64,000 bases of DNA from Streptomyces sp. HmicA12 (GTDB taxonomy: Bacteria > Actinomycetota > Actinomycetes > Streptomycetales > Streptomycetaceae): NCBI RefSeq assembly GCF_000373565.1, contig NZ_KB891820.1:186001-250000 (forward strand), read 5' to 3'. The notes beneath the pieces were generated by a model. That model was not told the origin of the DNA. It did not search any database and saw only the letters and a program-made list of their open reading frames with translations. Positions 25,254-32,893 of this stretch are shown in pieces (the stretch's first letter is position 1; every line of letters begins with the position of its first letter). The position numbers and the translations under genes are program-made.

Positions 25254-25910
25254 GTGGAGTACGTGACTGCCGTACCGCACCCCCGTACCGAGTCCGCCGA
25301 GTCCGGCGAGACCGCCGAAGCCGCCAGGCGCAGCCGGCGCAGCCTGGGCATCGCGCTGCTCTTCGGGGCGGTCGGCGCCGCGGTCGCGCTGCTCGCCTCC
25401 CGCCAGGAATGGTGCTCGGGCGTCGCCGCCGTCGCGGGCGGCGAACTGCCGCTGTCCGCCAAGGGCAGCGACGTGACGGGCGTACCGGCCGCCCTGGCCG
25501 TGGTGGGCCTCGCCGCGCTCGTCGCCGTGTTCGCCGTCCGCAAGGCGGGCCGCATCCTGGTCGCGGCCCTGCTCGCGCTCTCCGGAGCGGGCGCCGTGGC
25601 CGCCGCCGTCCTCGGCGCGGACGACAGCTCCGCCCTCGACGACAAGGCGGCCCAGGCCTCCGGCGACGCCGCGACCACCATCGACGCGCTGTCCCACACC
25701 GCCTGGCCCTACGTCGCGGCGGCGGGCGGCGCCCTCATCCTGATCGCCGGGATCCTCGCCGTGATCTACGGCGCGGCCTGGCCCTCGATGGGCGGCCGCT
25801 ACGAGCGCTCGGGCGCCCCCCGGCCCCGTAAGGCCAAGCCCATCGACCCGGACCGCCCCGAGGACCTGTGGAAGGCGCTCGACCGCGGCGAGGACCCTAC
25901 CGGGGCCTGA
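25254..25910 (+). CDS. Trp-operon-associated membrane protein (TIGR02234 family)
   Basis: A 218-residue protein with four hydrophobic segments and a charged C-terminal tail ending in EDLWKALDRGEDPTGA. The family is known from actinobacterial trp regions and its function is unknown. I chose the GTG at 25254 because AGAGGGG precedes it at five bases; GTG 25248 and GTG 25260 are alternatives. It lies between trpE and trpC and is likely part of the same transcript. Confidence 0.8.
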   Translation: MEYVTAVPHPRTESAESGETAEAARRSRRSLGIALLFGAVGAAVALLASRQEWCSGVAAVAGGELPLSAKGSDVTGVPAALAVVGLAALVAVFAVRKAGRILVAALLALSGAGAVAAAVLGADDSSALDDKAAQASGDAATTIDALSHTAWPYVAAAGGALILIAGILAVIYGAAWPSMGGRYERSGAPRPRKAKPIDPDRPEDLWKALDRGEDPTGA

Positions 25911-26012
25911 CCCCGCGTGCCGGGCCGACGCGCCGGTACGGGACAATGAACCGTAACCACTCTTAGCAACGCGCTGTTTCAGCAGCGAGCGATACGCAAC
26001 GAGGAGCAAGCC

Positions 26013-26246
26013 ATGGCGGACAGCAGCCACGGACACACCCCGGCCGCCTGGACCGGTGTCATCATCGCCTTCATCGGTTTCATCGTCGCGGGCGGCGCCA
26101 TGGTGATCGTCAACATCCCCGGCTTCTGGATCGGCATCGGCCTGCTCGTCGTCGCCCCCGTCGTCGGCGGCGCGATGCACCTGGCCGGCATGGGCAAGCC
26201 GCGGCGCGCCGAGCTGAAGCTGAGCCCCTCCACCTCGGAGGCCTGA
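26013..26246 (+). CDS. HGxxPAAW-motif small membrane protein
   Basis: The 77-residue protein carries the name-giving motif HGHTPAAW near the N-terminus, then two membrane helices around residues 15-55, and a basic tail. It is a conserved actinobacterial family of unknown function found in trp regions. The ATG is preceded by GAGGAG at eight bases. A strong hairpin follows 15 bases after its stop, so it closes the upstream transcript. Confidence 0.85.
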   Translation: MADSSHGHTPAAWTGVIIAFIGFIVAGGAMVIVNIPGFWIGIGLLVVAPVVGGAMHLAGMGKPRRAELKLSPSTSEA

Positions 26247-26261
26247 TCCTCGTACGTGCGT

Positions 26262-26299
26262 AGGGGCGGGGCCGCGAAAAGTGTCGCGGCCCCGCCCCT
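26262..26299. terminator. 16-bp perfect hairpin terminator
   Basis: AGGGGCGGGGCCGCGA and its exact complement flank the loop AAAGTG. It lies 15 bases after the HGxxPAAW gene stop and 49 bases before the next start, and very probably ends the hisI-trpE-downstream transcript. Confidence 0.85.
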
Positions 26300-26347
26300 C
26301 GCGCGTTCCGGCGGGCGGAACCCGGGCCTCCGGGGCAGAATTCACGG

Positions 26348-26803
26348 GTGACCGTCGAGACGACCGACACCGCGCCCGCCCGCACCGCCGCCACCCCAGG
26401 CCTGCTGCGCCGCACCGCCGTGCCGCTGGGCCTCCTCGGTGGCGTCGTCGCGGCCTTCGCCTACGTCGGTGCCGTCGACCCCAATCAGCCGGGCCACTAC
26501 CCGGCCTGCCCGCTCCTCCAGGTCGCCGGGATCTACTGCCCCGGCTGCGGCGGACTGCGCAGTGCCCACGCGATCGCGCACGGCGACGTCACGGCCGCGC
26601 TCGGCGCGAACGCCCTGGCGGTCGCCGCCTACGCGCTCTTCGCGGTGGGCTGGACCGTGTGGGTCGTACGGGCGGCGCGGGGCAGGCGCGGCAGCCCGTT
26701 CGGCCTGCGCCTCGGCCGCGTCCACCTCTGGGCGCTGGGCGTGGTGGTGCTCGCCTTCACGGTTGTCCGGAACCTGTCCTTCGGTGGCTTCCTCCACCCT
26801 TGA
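26348..26803 (+). CDS. DUF2752 membrane protein
   Basis: This 151-residue protein has three membrane segments and the DUF2752 signature PACPLLQVAGIYCPGCGGLR with three cysteines followed by SAHAIAHGD. The family has no established biochemical role; the cysteine motif suggests metal or thiol chemistry at the membrane. The GTG start lies 49 bases after a terminator, so it probably has its own promoter. It precedes trpC by 124 bases. Confidence 0.85.
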   Translation: MTVETTDTAPARTAATPGLLRRTAVPLGLLGGVVAAFAYVGAVDPNQPGHYPACPLLQVAGIYCPGCGGLRSAHAIAHGDVTAALGANALAVAAYALFAVGWTVWVVRAARGRRGSPFGLRLGRVHLWALGVVVLAFTVVRNLSFGGFLHP

Positions 26804-26927
26804 TCGGCCGTAAGTGTCCAGGTAGTGGGATCAGCGTCAACCGGATGCGGAGCCTCAGCCCGGCTCCGGATACCATTTGAGTGACCAGCAGGTTGCCCAG
26901 TGAACTGTCAGAAGGGGGTCCGCTCGC

Positions 26928-27737
26928 GTGAGTGTGCTCGACGAGATCATCGACGGAGTCCGTGCCGACCTCGCGGAACGGCAGGCGCGCGTCAGCCTCG
27001 ACGAGCTCAAGGAGCGCGCGGCGAAGGCCCCCGCGGCCAAGGACGGTGTCGCCGCGCTGCGCGGTGACGGCGTCAAGGTCATCTGTGAGGTCAAGCGCTC
27101 CAGCCCCTCCAAGGGCGCGCTCGCGATGATCGCCGACCCGGCGGCCCTCGCCGCCGACTACGAGGCGGGCGGCGCCGCCGTCATCTCCGTCCTCACCGAG
27201 CAGCGGCGCTTCGGCGGCTCCCTCGCCGACCTCGAGGCGGTCCGCGCCAAGGTCGACATCCCGGTCCTGCGCAAGGACTTCATCGTCACCTCGTACCAGC
27301 TGTGGGAGGCCCGCGCGTACGGCGCCGACCTCGCCCTGCTGATCGTGGCCGCCCTCGACCAGCCCGCCCTGGAGTCCCTCATCGAGCGCGCCGAGTCCAT
27401 CGGGCTCACGCCGCTCGTCGAGGCGCACGACGAGGACGAGGTCGAGCGCGCGGTGGACGCCGGGGCCAAGATCATCGGCATCAACACCCGCAACCTCAAG
27501 GACCTCACGGTCGACCGCGGCACCTTCGAGCGCGTCGCCCCCGAGATCCCGGACCACATCGTCAAGGTCGCCGAGTCCGGTGTGCGCGGCCCGCACGACC
27601 TCATCGCGTACGCCAACGCCGGCGCCGACGCGGTCCTGGTCGGCGAGTCCCTCGTCACCGGCCGCGACCCGAAGTCCGCCGTCGCCGACCTGGTCGCCGC
27701 CGGCGCGCACCCCGCGCTGCGCCACGGACGGGGCTGA
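26928..27737 (+). CDS. trpC: Indole-3-glycerol phosphate synthase
   Basis: The 269-residue barrel enzyme closes the indole ring. Catalytic lysines lie in CEVKRSSPSKG and LRKDFIVTSYQ, and the C-terminal phosphate loop is AESGVRGPHDLIAYANAGAD. The GTG start is preceded by AGAAGGGGG. The upstream space contains a GGAGCC/GGCTCC hairpin before TACCAT, a possible -10 element. It begins the trpC-trpM-trpB-trpA group. Confidence 0.96.
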   Translation: MSVLDEIIDGVRADLAERQARVSLDELKERAAKAPAAKDGVAALRGDGVKVICEVKRSSPSKGALAMIADPAALAADYEAGGAAVISVLTEQRRFGGSLADLEAVRAKVDIPVLRKDFIVTSYQLWEARAYGADLALLIVAALDQPALESLIERAESIGLTPLVEAHDEDEVERAVDAGAKIIGINTRNLKDLTVDRGTFERVAPEIPDHIVKVAESGVRGPHDLIAYANAGADAVLVGESLVTGRDPKSAVADLVAAGAHPALRHGRG

Positions 27738-27745
27738 CCCGACCC

Positions 27746-27940
27746 ATGTCGATCTCCGCCCGCCTCGCACCCGGCTGCCGCCCCCGCGGCTGCCGGGCGC
27801 CGGCACGCCGTGTCCACGGCAGGCGGGTCCGGTACGTGATCGGCGACGAGCCGGGTCAGGTCAACGGCATGCGATGGCAGCGCCCCTCCGGGGGCGCGGG
27901 GAACGGCAAGAGCAACCACGAACGGCTCACGGCCGCGTAA
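27746..27940 (+). CDS. trpM: TrpM, small modulator of tryptophan biosynthesis
   Basis: The 64-residue arginine-rich ORF starts eight bases after trpC and ends 56 bases before trpB. In Streptomyces coelicolor the gene in this position (trpM, earlier trpX) encodes a protein of about 63 residues that modulates tryptophan production, possibly through a leucyl aminopeptidase. The single Trp codon (residue 44, at 27875-27877) is followed immediately by a stable GC hairpin (27880-27897). The size, position and basic composition make the assignment good; the sequence identity to known TrpM is recalled only in outline. Confidence 0.78.
   Translation: MSISARLAPGCRPRGCRAPARRVHGRRVRYVIGDEPGQVNGMRWQRPSGGAGNGKSNHERLTAA
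27880..27897 (+). repeat. GC hairpin inside trpM, fragment of the repeat family
   Basis: GCGCCCC-TCCG-GGGGCGC is a perfect seven-base stem, and the surrounding GCAGCGCCCC...GGGGCGCGGGGAAC matches the core of the repeats at 16103 and 31932. It starts three bases after the TGG codon of trpM, so it could act as an attenuation or stalling hairpin. That role is conjecture. Confidence 0.55.
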
Positions 27941-27996
27941 CCACCTGTGCCCCCACGGCGATTGGTCATCAACCCGACTCACCGTGAGGTTTCCGC

Positions 27997-29244
27997 ATGC
28001 CCAGCGAGTACTTCATTCCTGACCCGGACGGTCAGATCCCCAGCGCCGAGGGCTACTTCGGCGCGTTCGGCGGCAAGTTCATCCCGGAGGCCCTCGTCGC
28101 CGCCGTGGACGAGGTCGCCGTCGAGTACGACAAGGCCAAGAACGACCCCGAGTTCGCCCGCGAGCTCGACGACCTCCTGGTCCACTACACGGGCCGCCCG
28201 AGCGCCCTCACCGAGGTGCCCCGGTTCGCCGAGCACGCCGGCGGCGCCCGGATCTTCCTCAAGCGCGAGGACCTGAACCACACCGGCTCGCACAAGATCA
28301 ACAACGTGCTCGGCCAGGCCCTGCTCACCAAGCGCATGGGCAAGACCCGCGTCATCGCCGAGACCGGAGCGGGCCAGCACGGTGTCGCCACGGCCACCGC
28401 CTGCGCGCTGCTCGGCCTCGAGTGCAAGATCTACATGGGCGAGATCGACACCCAGCGCCAGGCCCTCAACGTGGCCCGCATGCGCATGCTGGGCGCCGAG
28501 GTCGAGGCCGTCACGTCCGGCTCGCGCACCCTCAAGGACGCCATCAACGAGGCGTTCCGCGACTGGGTCGCCAACGTCGACGAGACGCACTACCTCTTCG
28601 GCACGGTGGCCGGACCGCACCCGTTCCCGGCGATGGTCCGCGACTTCCACCGCGTCATCGGCGTCGAGGCGCGGCGGCAGATCCTGGAGCGCGCGGGCCG
28701 GCTGCCCGACGCCGCGATCGCCTGCGTCGGCGGCGGCTCCAACGCCATCGGCCTGTTCCACGCGTTCATCCCGGACGCCGACGTCCGCCTGATCGGCTGC
28801 GAGCCGGCCGGCCACGGCGTCGACACCGGCGAGCACGCGGCGACCCTGACCGCGGGCGAGCCCGGCATCCTGCACGGCTCCCGCTCCTACGTCCTCCAGG
28901 ACGACGAGGGCCAGATCACCGAGCCGTACTCGATCTCGGCGGGCCTGGACTACCCGGGCATCGGCCCCGAGCACGCGTACCTCAAGGACAGCGGCCGCGG
29001 CGAGTACCGCGCGGTCACCGACGACGGGGCGATGCAGGCGCTGCGCCTGCTGTCGCAGACCGAGGGCATCATCCCGGCCATCGAGTCCGCGCACGCCCTC
29101 GCGGGCGCGATCGAGGTCGGCAAGGAGCTCGGCAAGGACGCGCTGATCATCGTCAACCTGTCCGGGCGCGGCGACAAGGACATGGACACCGCCGCCCGCT
29201 ACTTCGGCCTGTACGACGGTTCCAGCGAGGGGGACTCCAAGTGA
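27997..29244 (+). CDS. trpB: Tryptophan synthase beta chain
   Basis: A 415-residue PLP enzyme that joins indole and serine. The PLP lysine is Lys100 in NHTGSHKINNVLGQ, preceded by FLKREDLN; ETGAGQHGVATATACA and the glycine-rich VGGGSNAIGLF phosphate cup are conserved. It is coupled to trpA by GTGA and follows TrpM by 56 bases. Confidence 0.97.
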   Translation: MPSEYFIPDPDGQIPSAEGYFGAFGGKFIPEALVAAVDEVAVEYDKAKNDPEFARELDDLLVHYTGRPSALTEVPRFAEHAGGARIFLKREDLNHTGSHKINNVLGQALLTKRMGKTRVIAETGAGQHGVATATACALLGLECKIYMGEIDTQRQALNVARMRMLGAEVEAVTSGSRTLKDAINEAFRDWVANVDETHYLFGTVAGPHPFPAMVRDFHRVIGVEARRQILERAGRLPDAAIACVGGGSNAIGLFHAFIPDADVRLIGCEPAGHGVDTGEHAATLTAGEPGILHGSRSYVLQDDEGQITEPYSISAGLDYPGIGPEHAYLKDSGRGEYRAVTDDGAMQALRLLSQTEGIIPAIESAHALAGAIEVGKELGKDALIIVNLSGRGDKDMDTAARYFGLYDGSSEGDSK

Positions 29245-30050
29245 GCGGGAACATTCAGCTGCTGTCCGACACCCTCGCCGCCGCCAGGGCCGAGGACCGC
29301 GCCGCCCTCATCGCCTACCTGCCCGCCGGCTTCCCGTCGGTCGACGGCGGCATCGAGGCGATCAAGGCCGCCTTCGACGGCGGCGCCGACGTCGTCGAGG
29401 TGGGCCTGCCGCACTCCGACCCGGTGCTCGACGGTCCGGTCATCCAGACCGCCGACGACATCGCGCTGCGCGGCGGCCTCAAGATCAAGGACGTCATGCG
29501 CACGGTGCGCGAGGCGTACGAGGCGACCGGCAAGCCGGTGCTCGTCATGACGTACTGGAACCCGATCTACATCTACGGCGTCGAGCGCTTCACCGCCGAG
29601 CTGGCCGAGGCGGGCGGCGCGGGCTGCATCCTGCCCGACCTGCCGGTGCAGGAGTCGGCCGAGTGGAGGGCGCACGCGGACAAGAACGGTCTCGCGACCA
29701 TCTTCGTCGTCGCGCCGAGCAGCAAGGACGAGCGCCTGGCCACCATCACGGCGGCCGGTTCCGGCTTCGTCTACGCGGCCTCGCTGATGGGCGTCACGGG
29801 CACCCGCGCGTCCGTCGGCAACCAGGCCCAGGAGCTGGTGCGCCGCACCAAGGCCACCACCGACCTGCCGGTCTGCGTCGGCCTCGGCGTCTCGAACGCC
29901 ACCCAGGCCGAGGAGGTCGCCGGTTTCGCGGACGGGGTCATCGTCGGCTCGGCGTTCGTGAAGCGGATGCTGGACGCCGAGGACGAGAAGGCCGGGCTCG
30001 AAGCGGTCCGCGCGCTCGCCGGTGAACTCGCCCGAGGGGTAAGGAAGTAA
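29241..30050 (+). CDS. trpA: Tryptophan synthase alpha chain
   Basis: The 269-residue barrel cleaves indole-3-glycerol phosphate and passes indole to TrpB. The catalytic Glu53 (VVEVGLPHSD) and Asp64 (VLDGPVIQ) are in place, as is the tyrosine of MTYWNPIYIYG. The usual PFSDP is here PHSDP, a small lineage-specific change. The GTG start overlaps the trpB stop. Confidence 0.97.
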   Translation: MSGNIQLLSDTLAAARAEDRAALIAYLPAGFPSVDGGIEAIKAAFDGGADVVEVGLPHSDPVLDGPVIQTADDIALRGGLKIKDVMRTVREAYEATGKPVLVMTYWNPIYIYGVERFTAELAEAGGAGCILPDLPVQESAEWRAHADKNGLATIFVVAPSSKDERLATITAAGSGFVYAASLMGVTGTRASVGNQAQELVRRTKATTDLPVCVGLGVSNATQAEEVAGFADGVIVGSAFVKRMLDAEDEKAGLEAVRALAGELARGVRK

Positions 30051-30086
30051 CGCGCAGTCACGTACCCCATATGGGTGGAATACGTC

Positions 30087-30114
30087 GCGGGGAGGCACGC
30101 TGGTGCCTCCCCGC
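30087..30114. terminator. 12-bp perfect hairpin after trpA
   Basis: GCGGGGAGGCAC-GCTG-GTGCCTCCCCGC pairs perfectly 37 bases after the trpA stop. It should end the trp transcript. It also argues against the in-frame GTG at 30103 as a start for the following gene because that codon lies in the stem. Confidence 0.82.
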
Positions 30115-30129
30115 TTCGTTGGCGCGGGT

Positions 30130-30900
30130 GTGAGTGAGAAGAACCGTGAGGGAAAGCGCACCGCCCGCGAGCGACTGGCCGTGGAGCGCGAGAAGCAGAA
30201 GGCCGCTGAGAAGCGGCGCCGGACGTTGATCGTGGGCGCGACCGTCGTCTGCGTGCTGGGCCTGGCCGCAGTGATCGGCGTGGTCGCCGCCAACTCCGGC
30301 GGTGACGACAGCGACACGTCGTCCGGCCCGGTCGCCGCGCCGAAGGGTGCCGCCGGCAGCGACAAGCTGGCGATCCCCGTCGGAGAGGACAGCGCCAAGT
30401 CGACCCTCACGATCTGGGAGGACTTCCGCTGCCCGGCGTGCAAGTCCTTCGAGGACATGTACCGCTCGACCATCCACGAGCTGGCCGACTCGGGTCAGCT
30501 GAAGGTCGAGTACCACCTCGTCACGCTCATCGACGCGAACATGAGCGGCACCGGCTCCCTGCGCGCGGCCAACGCGGCGGGCTGCGCCCAGGACGCCGGG
30601 AAGTTCCGCGACTACCACGACGTGCTGTACGAGAACCAGCCGGAGGAGACCGACGACGCCTTCGCGAGCAACGGCAAGCTGATCGACCTGGCCGGCAAGG
30701 TCGACGGGCTGGTCACGGACACCTTCAAGTCGTGTGTGAACGACGGCACGCACGACAGCTGGGTGCAGCAGAGCTACAAGAAGTTCCAGGACGACAAGCT
30801 CTCGGGCACCCCGACGGTGATCCTGAACGGCAAGACCCTGGATCTGAACTCGCTGACGCCGGACAAGCTGAAGCAGCAGGTGGCGGACGCCGCCAAGTAG
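30130..30900 (+). CDS. DsbA-family thioredoxin-fold protein, membrane-anchored
   Basis: The 256-residue protein has a very basic cytoplasmic start, one membrane segment at about residues 33-54 and an extracytoplasmic thioredoxin fold. The active site is Cys101-Pro-Ala-Cys104 after TIWEDFR, and the cis-proline loop is SGTPTVILNG. It likely acts in oxidation or isomerisation of secreted proteins. It lies just upstream of lgt, so both act on exported proteins. The GTG at 30130 is chosen over 30103, which is inside the trp terminator. Confidence 0.87.
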   Translation: MSEKNREGKRTARERLAVEREKQKAAEKRRRTLIVGATVVCVLGLAAVIGVVAANSGGDDSDTSSGPVAAPKGAAGSDKLAIPVGEDSAKSTLTIWEDFRCPACKSFEDMYRSTIHELADSGQLKVEYHLVTLIDANMSGTGSLRAANAAGCAQDAGKFRDYHDVLYENQPEETDDAFASNGKLIDLAGKVDGLVTDTFKSCVNDGTHDSWVQQSYKKFQDDKLSGTPTVILNGKTLDLNSLTPDKLKQQVADAAK

Positions 30901-30968
30901 GCCGTTATGGAGCCGTTGCCGGGCTGCCCGATGCGTGTGCGGCCCGGCACGGTAGCGTCGACCCTGCC

Positions 30969-31919
30969 ATGGAACTTGCCTACATTCCCAGCCCGTCGCG
31001 CGGGGTCCTCTACCTCGGACCGATCCCGCTGCGCGGCTACGCGTTCTGCATCATCATCGGCGTCTTCGTGGCCGTCTGGCTCGGCAACAGGCGCTGGATC
31101 GCCCGTGGCGGGCGGGCCGGCACGGTCGCCGACATCGCTGTCTGGGCGGTGCCGTTCGGCCTGGTCGGCGGGCGCCTCTACCACGTGATCACGGACTACG
31201 AGCTGTACTTCAGCGAGGGCCGTGACTGGGTGGACGCCTTCAAGATCTGGGAGGGCGGCCTCGGTATCTGGGGCGCCATCGCGCTCGGCGCGGTCGGCGC
31301 CTGGATCGGCTGCCGCCGCCGTGGCATCCCGCTCCCGGCCTGGGCCGACGCCCTCGCCCCCGGTATCGCGCTCGCCCAGGCCATCGGCCGCTGGGGCAAC
31401 TGGTTCAACCAGGAGCTGTACGGCAGGGCGACCGATGTGCCGTGGGCGCTGAAGATCACCTCGGACACGGACGGGCGGGTCCCGGGCACGTACCACCCGA
31501 CGTTCCTGTACGAGTCGCTGTGGTGCATCGGCGTCGCGCTGCTCGTCATCTGGGCCGACCGGAAGTTCAAGCTCGGGCACGGGCGGGCGTTCGCGCTCTA
31601 CGTCGCCTCGTACTGCGTGGGCCGGTTCTGGATCGAGTACATGCGGGTCGACGACGCGCACCACATCCTGGGCCTGCGCCTCAACAACTGGACCGCGCTC
31701 TTCGTCTTCGTGCTCGCCGTGATCTATCTGGTCGTGTCGGCCAAGGTGCGGCCGGGGCGTGAAGAGGTTGTCGAGCCCAGCGCGGAGGGCTCCGCCGTTG
31801 ACCTGGAGAAGGGTGAGCCCGGGTCGTCGTCCGAGGGTGCCGAATCCGACGCCGGTGAGTCCGACGCCGGTCAGTCCGAGGACGCCGAGTCCGAGGATGC
31901 AGGGGCCAAGAAGAGCTGA
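30969..31919 (+). CDS. lgt: Prolipoprotein diacylglyceryl transferase
   Basis: The 316-residue integral membrane enzyme transfers diacylglycerol to the lipobox cysteine. Conserved parts are PLRGYAFCIIIG, GGRLYHVITDY, WEGGLGIWGAIAL, the signature GRWGNWFNQELYG and YHPTFLYESLW. A strongly acidic, repetitive C-terminal tail (roughly the last 55 residues, with repeated ESDAG-like units) is longer than in enterobacteria and usual for actinobacteria. It is followed by a long inverted repeat shared with the convergent operon. Confidence 0.95.
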   Translation: MELAYIPSPSRGVLYLGPIPLRGYAFCIIIGVFVAVWLGNRRWIARGGRAGTVADIAVWAVPFGLVGGRLYHVITDYELYFSEGRDWVDAFKIWEGGLGIWGAIALGAVGAWIGCRRRGIPLPAWADALAPGIALAQAIGRWGNWFNQELYGRATDVPWALKITSDTDGRVPGTYHPTFLYESLWCIGVALLVIWADRKFKLGHGRAFALYVASYCVGRFWIEYMRVDDAHHILGLRLNNWTALFVFVLAVIYLVVSAKVRPGREEVVEPSAEGSAVDLEKGEPGSSSEGAESDAGESDAGQSEDAESEDAGAKKS

Positions 31920-31931
31920 CGTCCGGTTGTC

Positions 31932-32078
31932 GTTCGGCTGACGGCCGGTGGGGGCTGGTCGCGCAGTTCCCCGCGCCCCTGAGAGCGAGCTCCGCTCGCT
32001 TCAGGGGAAGCTGCGCGAAGCGCATGCTTCAGGGGCGCGGGGAACTGCGCGAGAAGCCCCACCGGCCGTCAGCCGAAC
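31932..32078. terminator. Bidirectional long inverted repeat with a nested copy
   Basis: Arms of about 48 bases begin GTTCGGCTGACGGCCGGTG and contain CGCGCAGTTCCCCGCGCCCC; the complementary right arm ends directly before the stop of the convergent lyase gene. The centre holds GCGAGC-TCC-GCTCGC and a second partial unit, CAGGGGAAGCTGCGCGAAGC, also present at 37890. It lies between lgt and the convergent operon and likely terminates both. Confidence 0.8.
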
Positions 32079-32080
32079 TG

Positions 32081-32893
32081 TCAGCGTTCAGCCAGTTGCA
32101 GGGTGCGCCGGGCCCCCGCCACCACCGCGGCGTCCACGAACCGCCCGTCCGGCAGAGCCAGTGCGCCGGGATCGCGGTCGGCCGCGGAGACGATGTCCCG
32201 GGCCGCCGCCACCTCCGCCTCCGTGGGGCGGAACGCCTCCTCGATCACCGGGAGCTGGCGCGGGTGGATCGCCGTGCGGCCCAGGAAGCCGAGCGCGCGG
32301 CCCTCGGCGCAGGAACGGGCCAGGCCCGCCGTGTCGCGGACGTCCGGGTAGACGGACTGGGGCGGGGGAGGCAGCTGGGCCGCGCGGGCGGCGACCACGG
32401 CCCGGCCGCGTACCCAGGAAAGGCCCGTCGCGTCGGTGACGCCCAGGTCGGCGCGGAGGTCCGCCTCGCCGAGGGCGATGCCGCGCACGGCGGGGTGGGA
32501 GGCGATGTCGTAGGCCCGCTCGACGCCGAGCGCGGACTCCAACAGGGCGTACAGCGGCGGCACTTCCGCCGCCCAATCGGCGATGCGGTCCAGGTCCGCC
32601 GGGCCGTTCACCTTCGGCAGGCGCAGCGCGTCCAGGCCGGGGAGCGGGGCGAGACGGCGCACCTCCCGCTCGGCGAGCGGGCCGTCCAGCGCGTTGACGC
32701 GGACGTGCACCGGCACCTCGTGCTTGTCGGCGAGGAGGTCGGCGGTCGCGTCGAGGGCGTACGCCTTGCGGTCGGGGGCGACCGCGTCCTCCAGGTCGAC
32801 CAGGACCACGTCGGCGCCCGAGCCGAGCGCCTTGGCGACCACGTCGGGCCGGTCCCCGGGAACGTACAGCCAGGTCAGGTACGTGCTGCTCAT
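32081..32893 (-). CDS. HpcH/HpaI (CitE-like) CoA-ester lyase
   Basis: The 270-residue protein is a CitE-type lyase. It opens with LYVPGDRPDVVAKAL, has DVVLVDLEDAVAPDRK with the magnesium-binding acidic residues, RVNALDG, and the late ALGFLGRTAIHPRQL. Relatives split citryl-CoA, malyl-CoA or similar 3-hydroxyacyl-CoA esters. It is the last gene of the operon and overlaps the CoA-transferase gene by ATGA, so the two probably activate and cleave the same acid. Substrate unknown. Confidence 0.88.
   Translation of the reverse strand: MSSTYLTWLYVPGDRPDVVAKALGSGADVVLVDLEDAVAPDRKAYALDATADLLADKHEVPVHVRVNALDGPLAEREVRRLAPLPGLDALRLPKVNGPADLDRIADWAAEVPPLYALLESALGVERAYDIASHPAVRGIALGEADLRADLGVTDATGLSWVRGRAVVAARAAQLPPPPQSVYPDVRDTAGLARSCAEGRALGFLGRTAIHPRQLPVIEEAFRPTEAEVAAARDIVSAADRDPGALALPDGRFVDAAVVAGARRTLQLAER

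Noticed and set aside
23499..26345. A 948-residue minus-strand frame across trpE and its neighbours
   Set aside because: It is antisense to trpE, which has all its family motifs, and its composition is the usual shadow of GC-rich third positions.
30103..30129. GTG at 30103 as the start of the DsbA-like gene
   Set aside because: It lies within the stem of the 12-bp trpA terminator; the GTG at 30130 is downstream of it and gives a typical basic N-terminus.
31932..32078. CRISPR array or tandem repeat locus
   Set aside because: The repeats are inverted arms and nested partial copies, not evenly spaced direct repeats with unique spacers.
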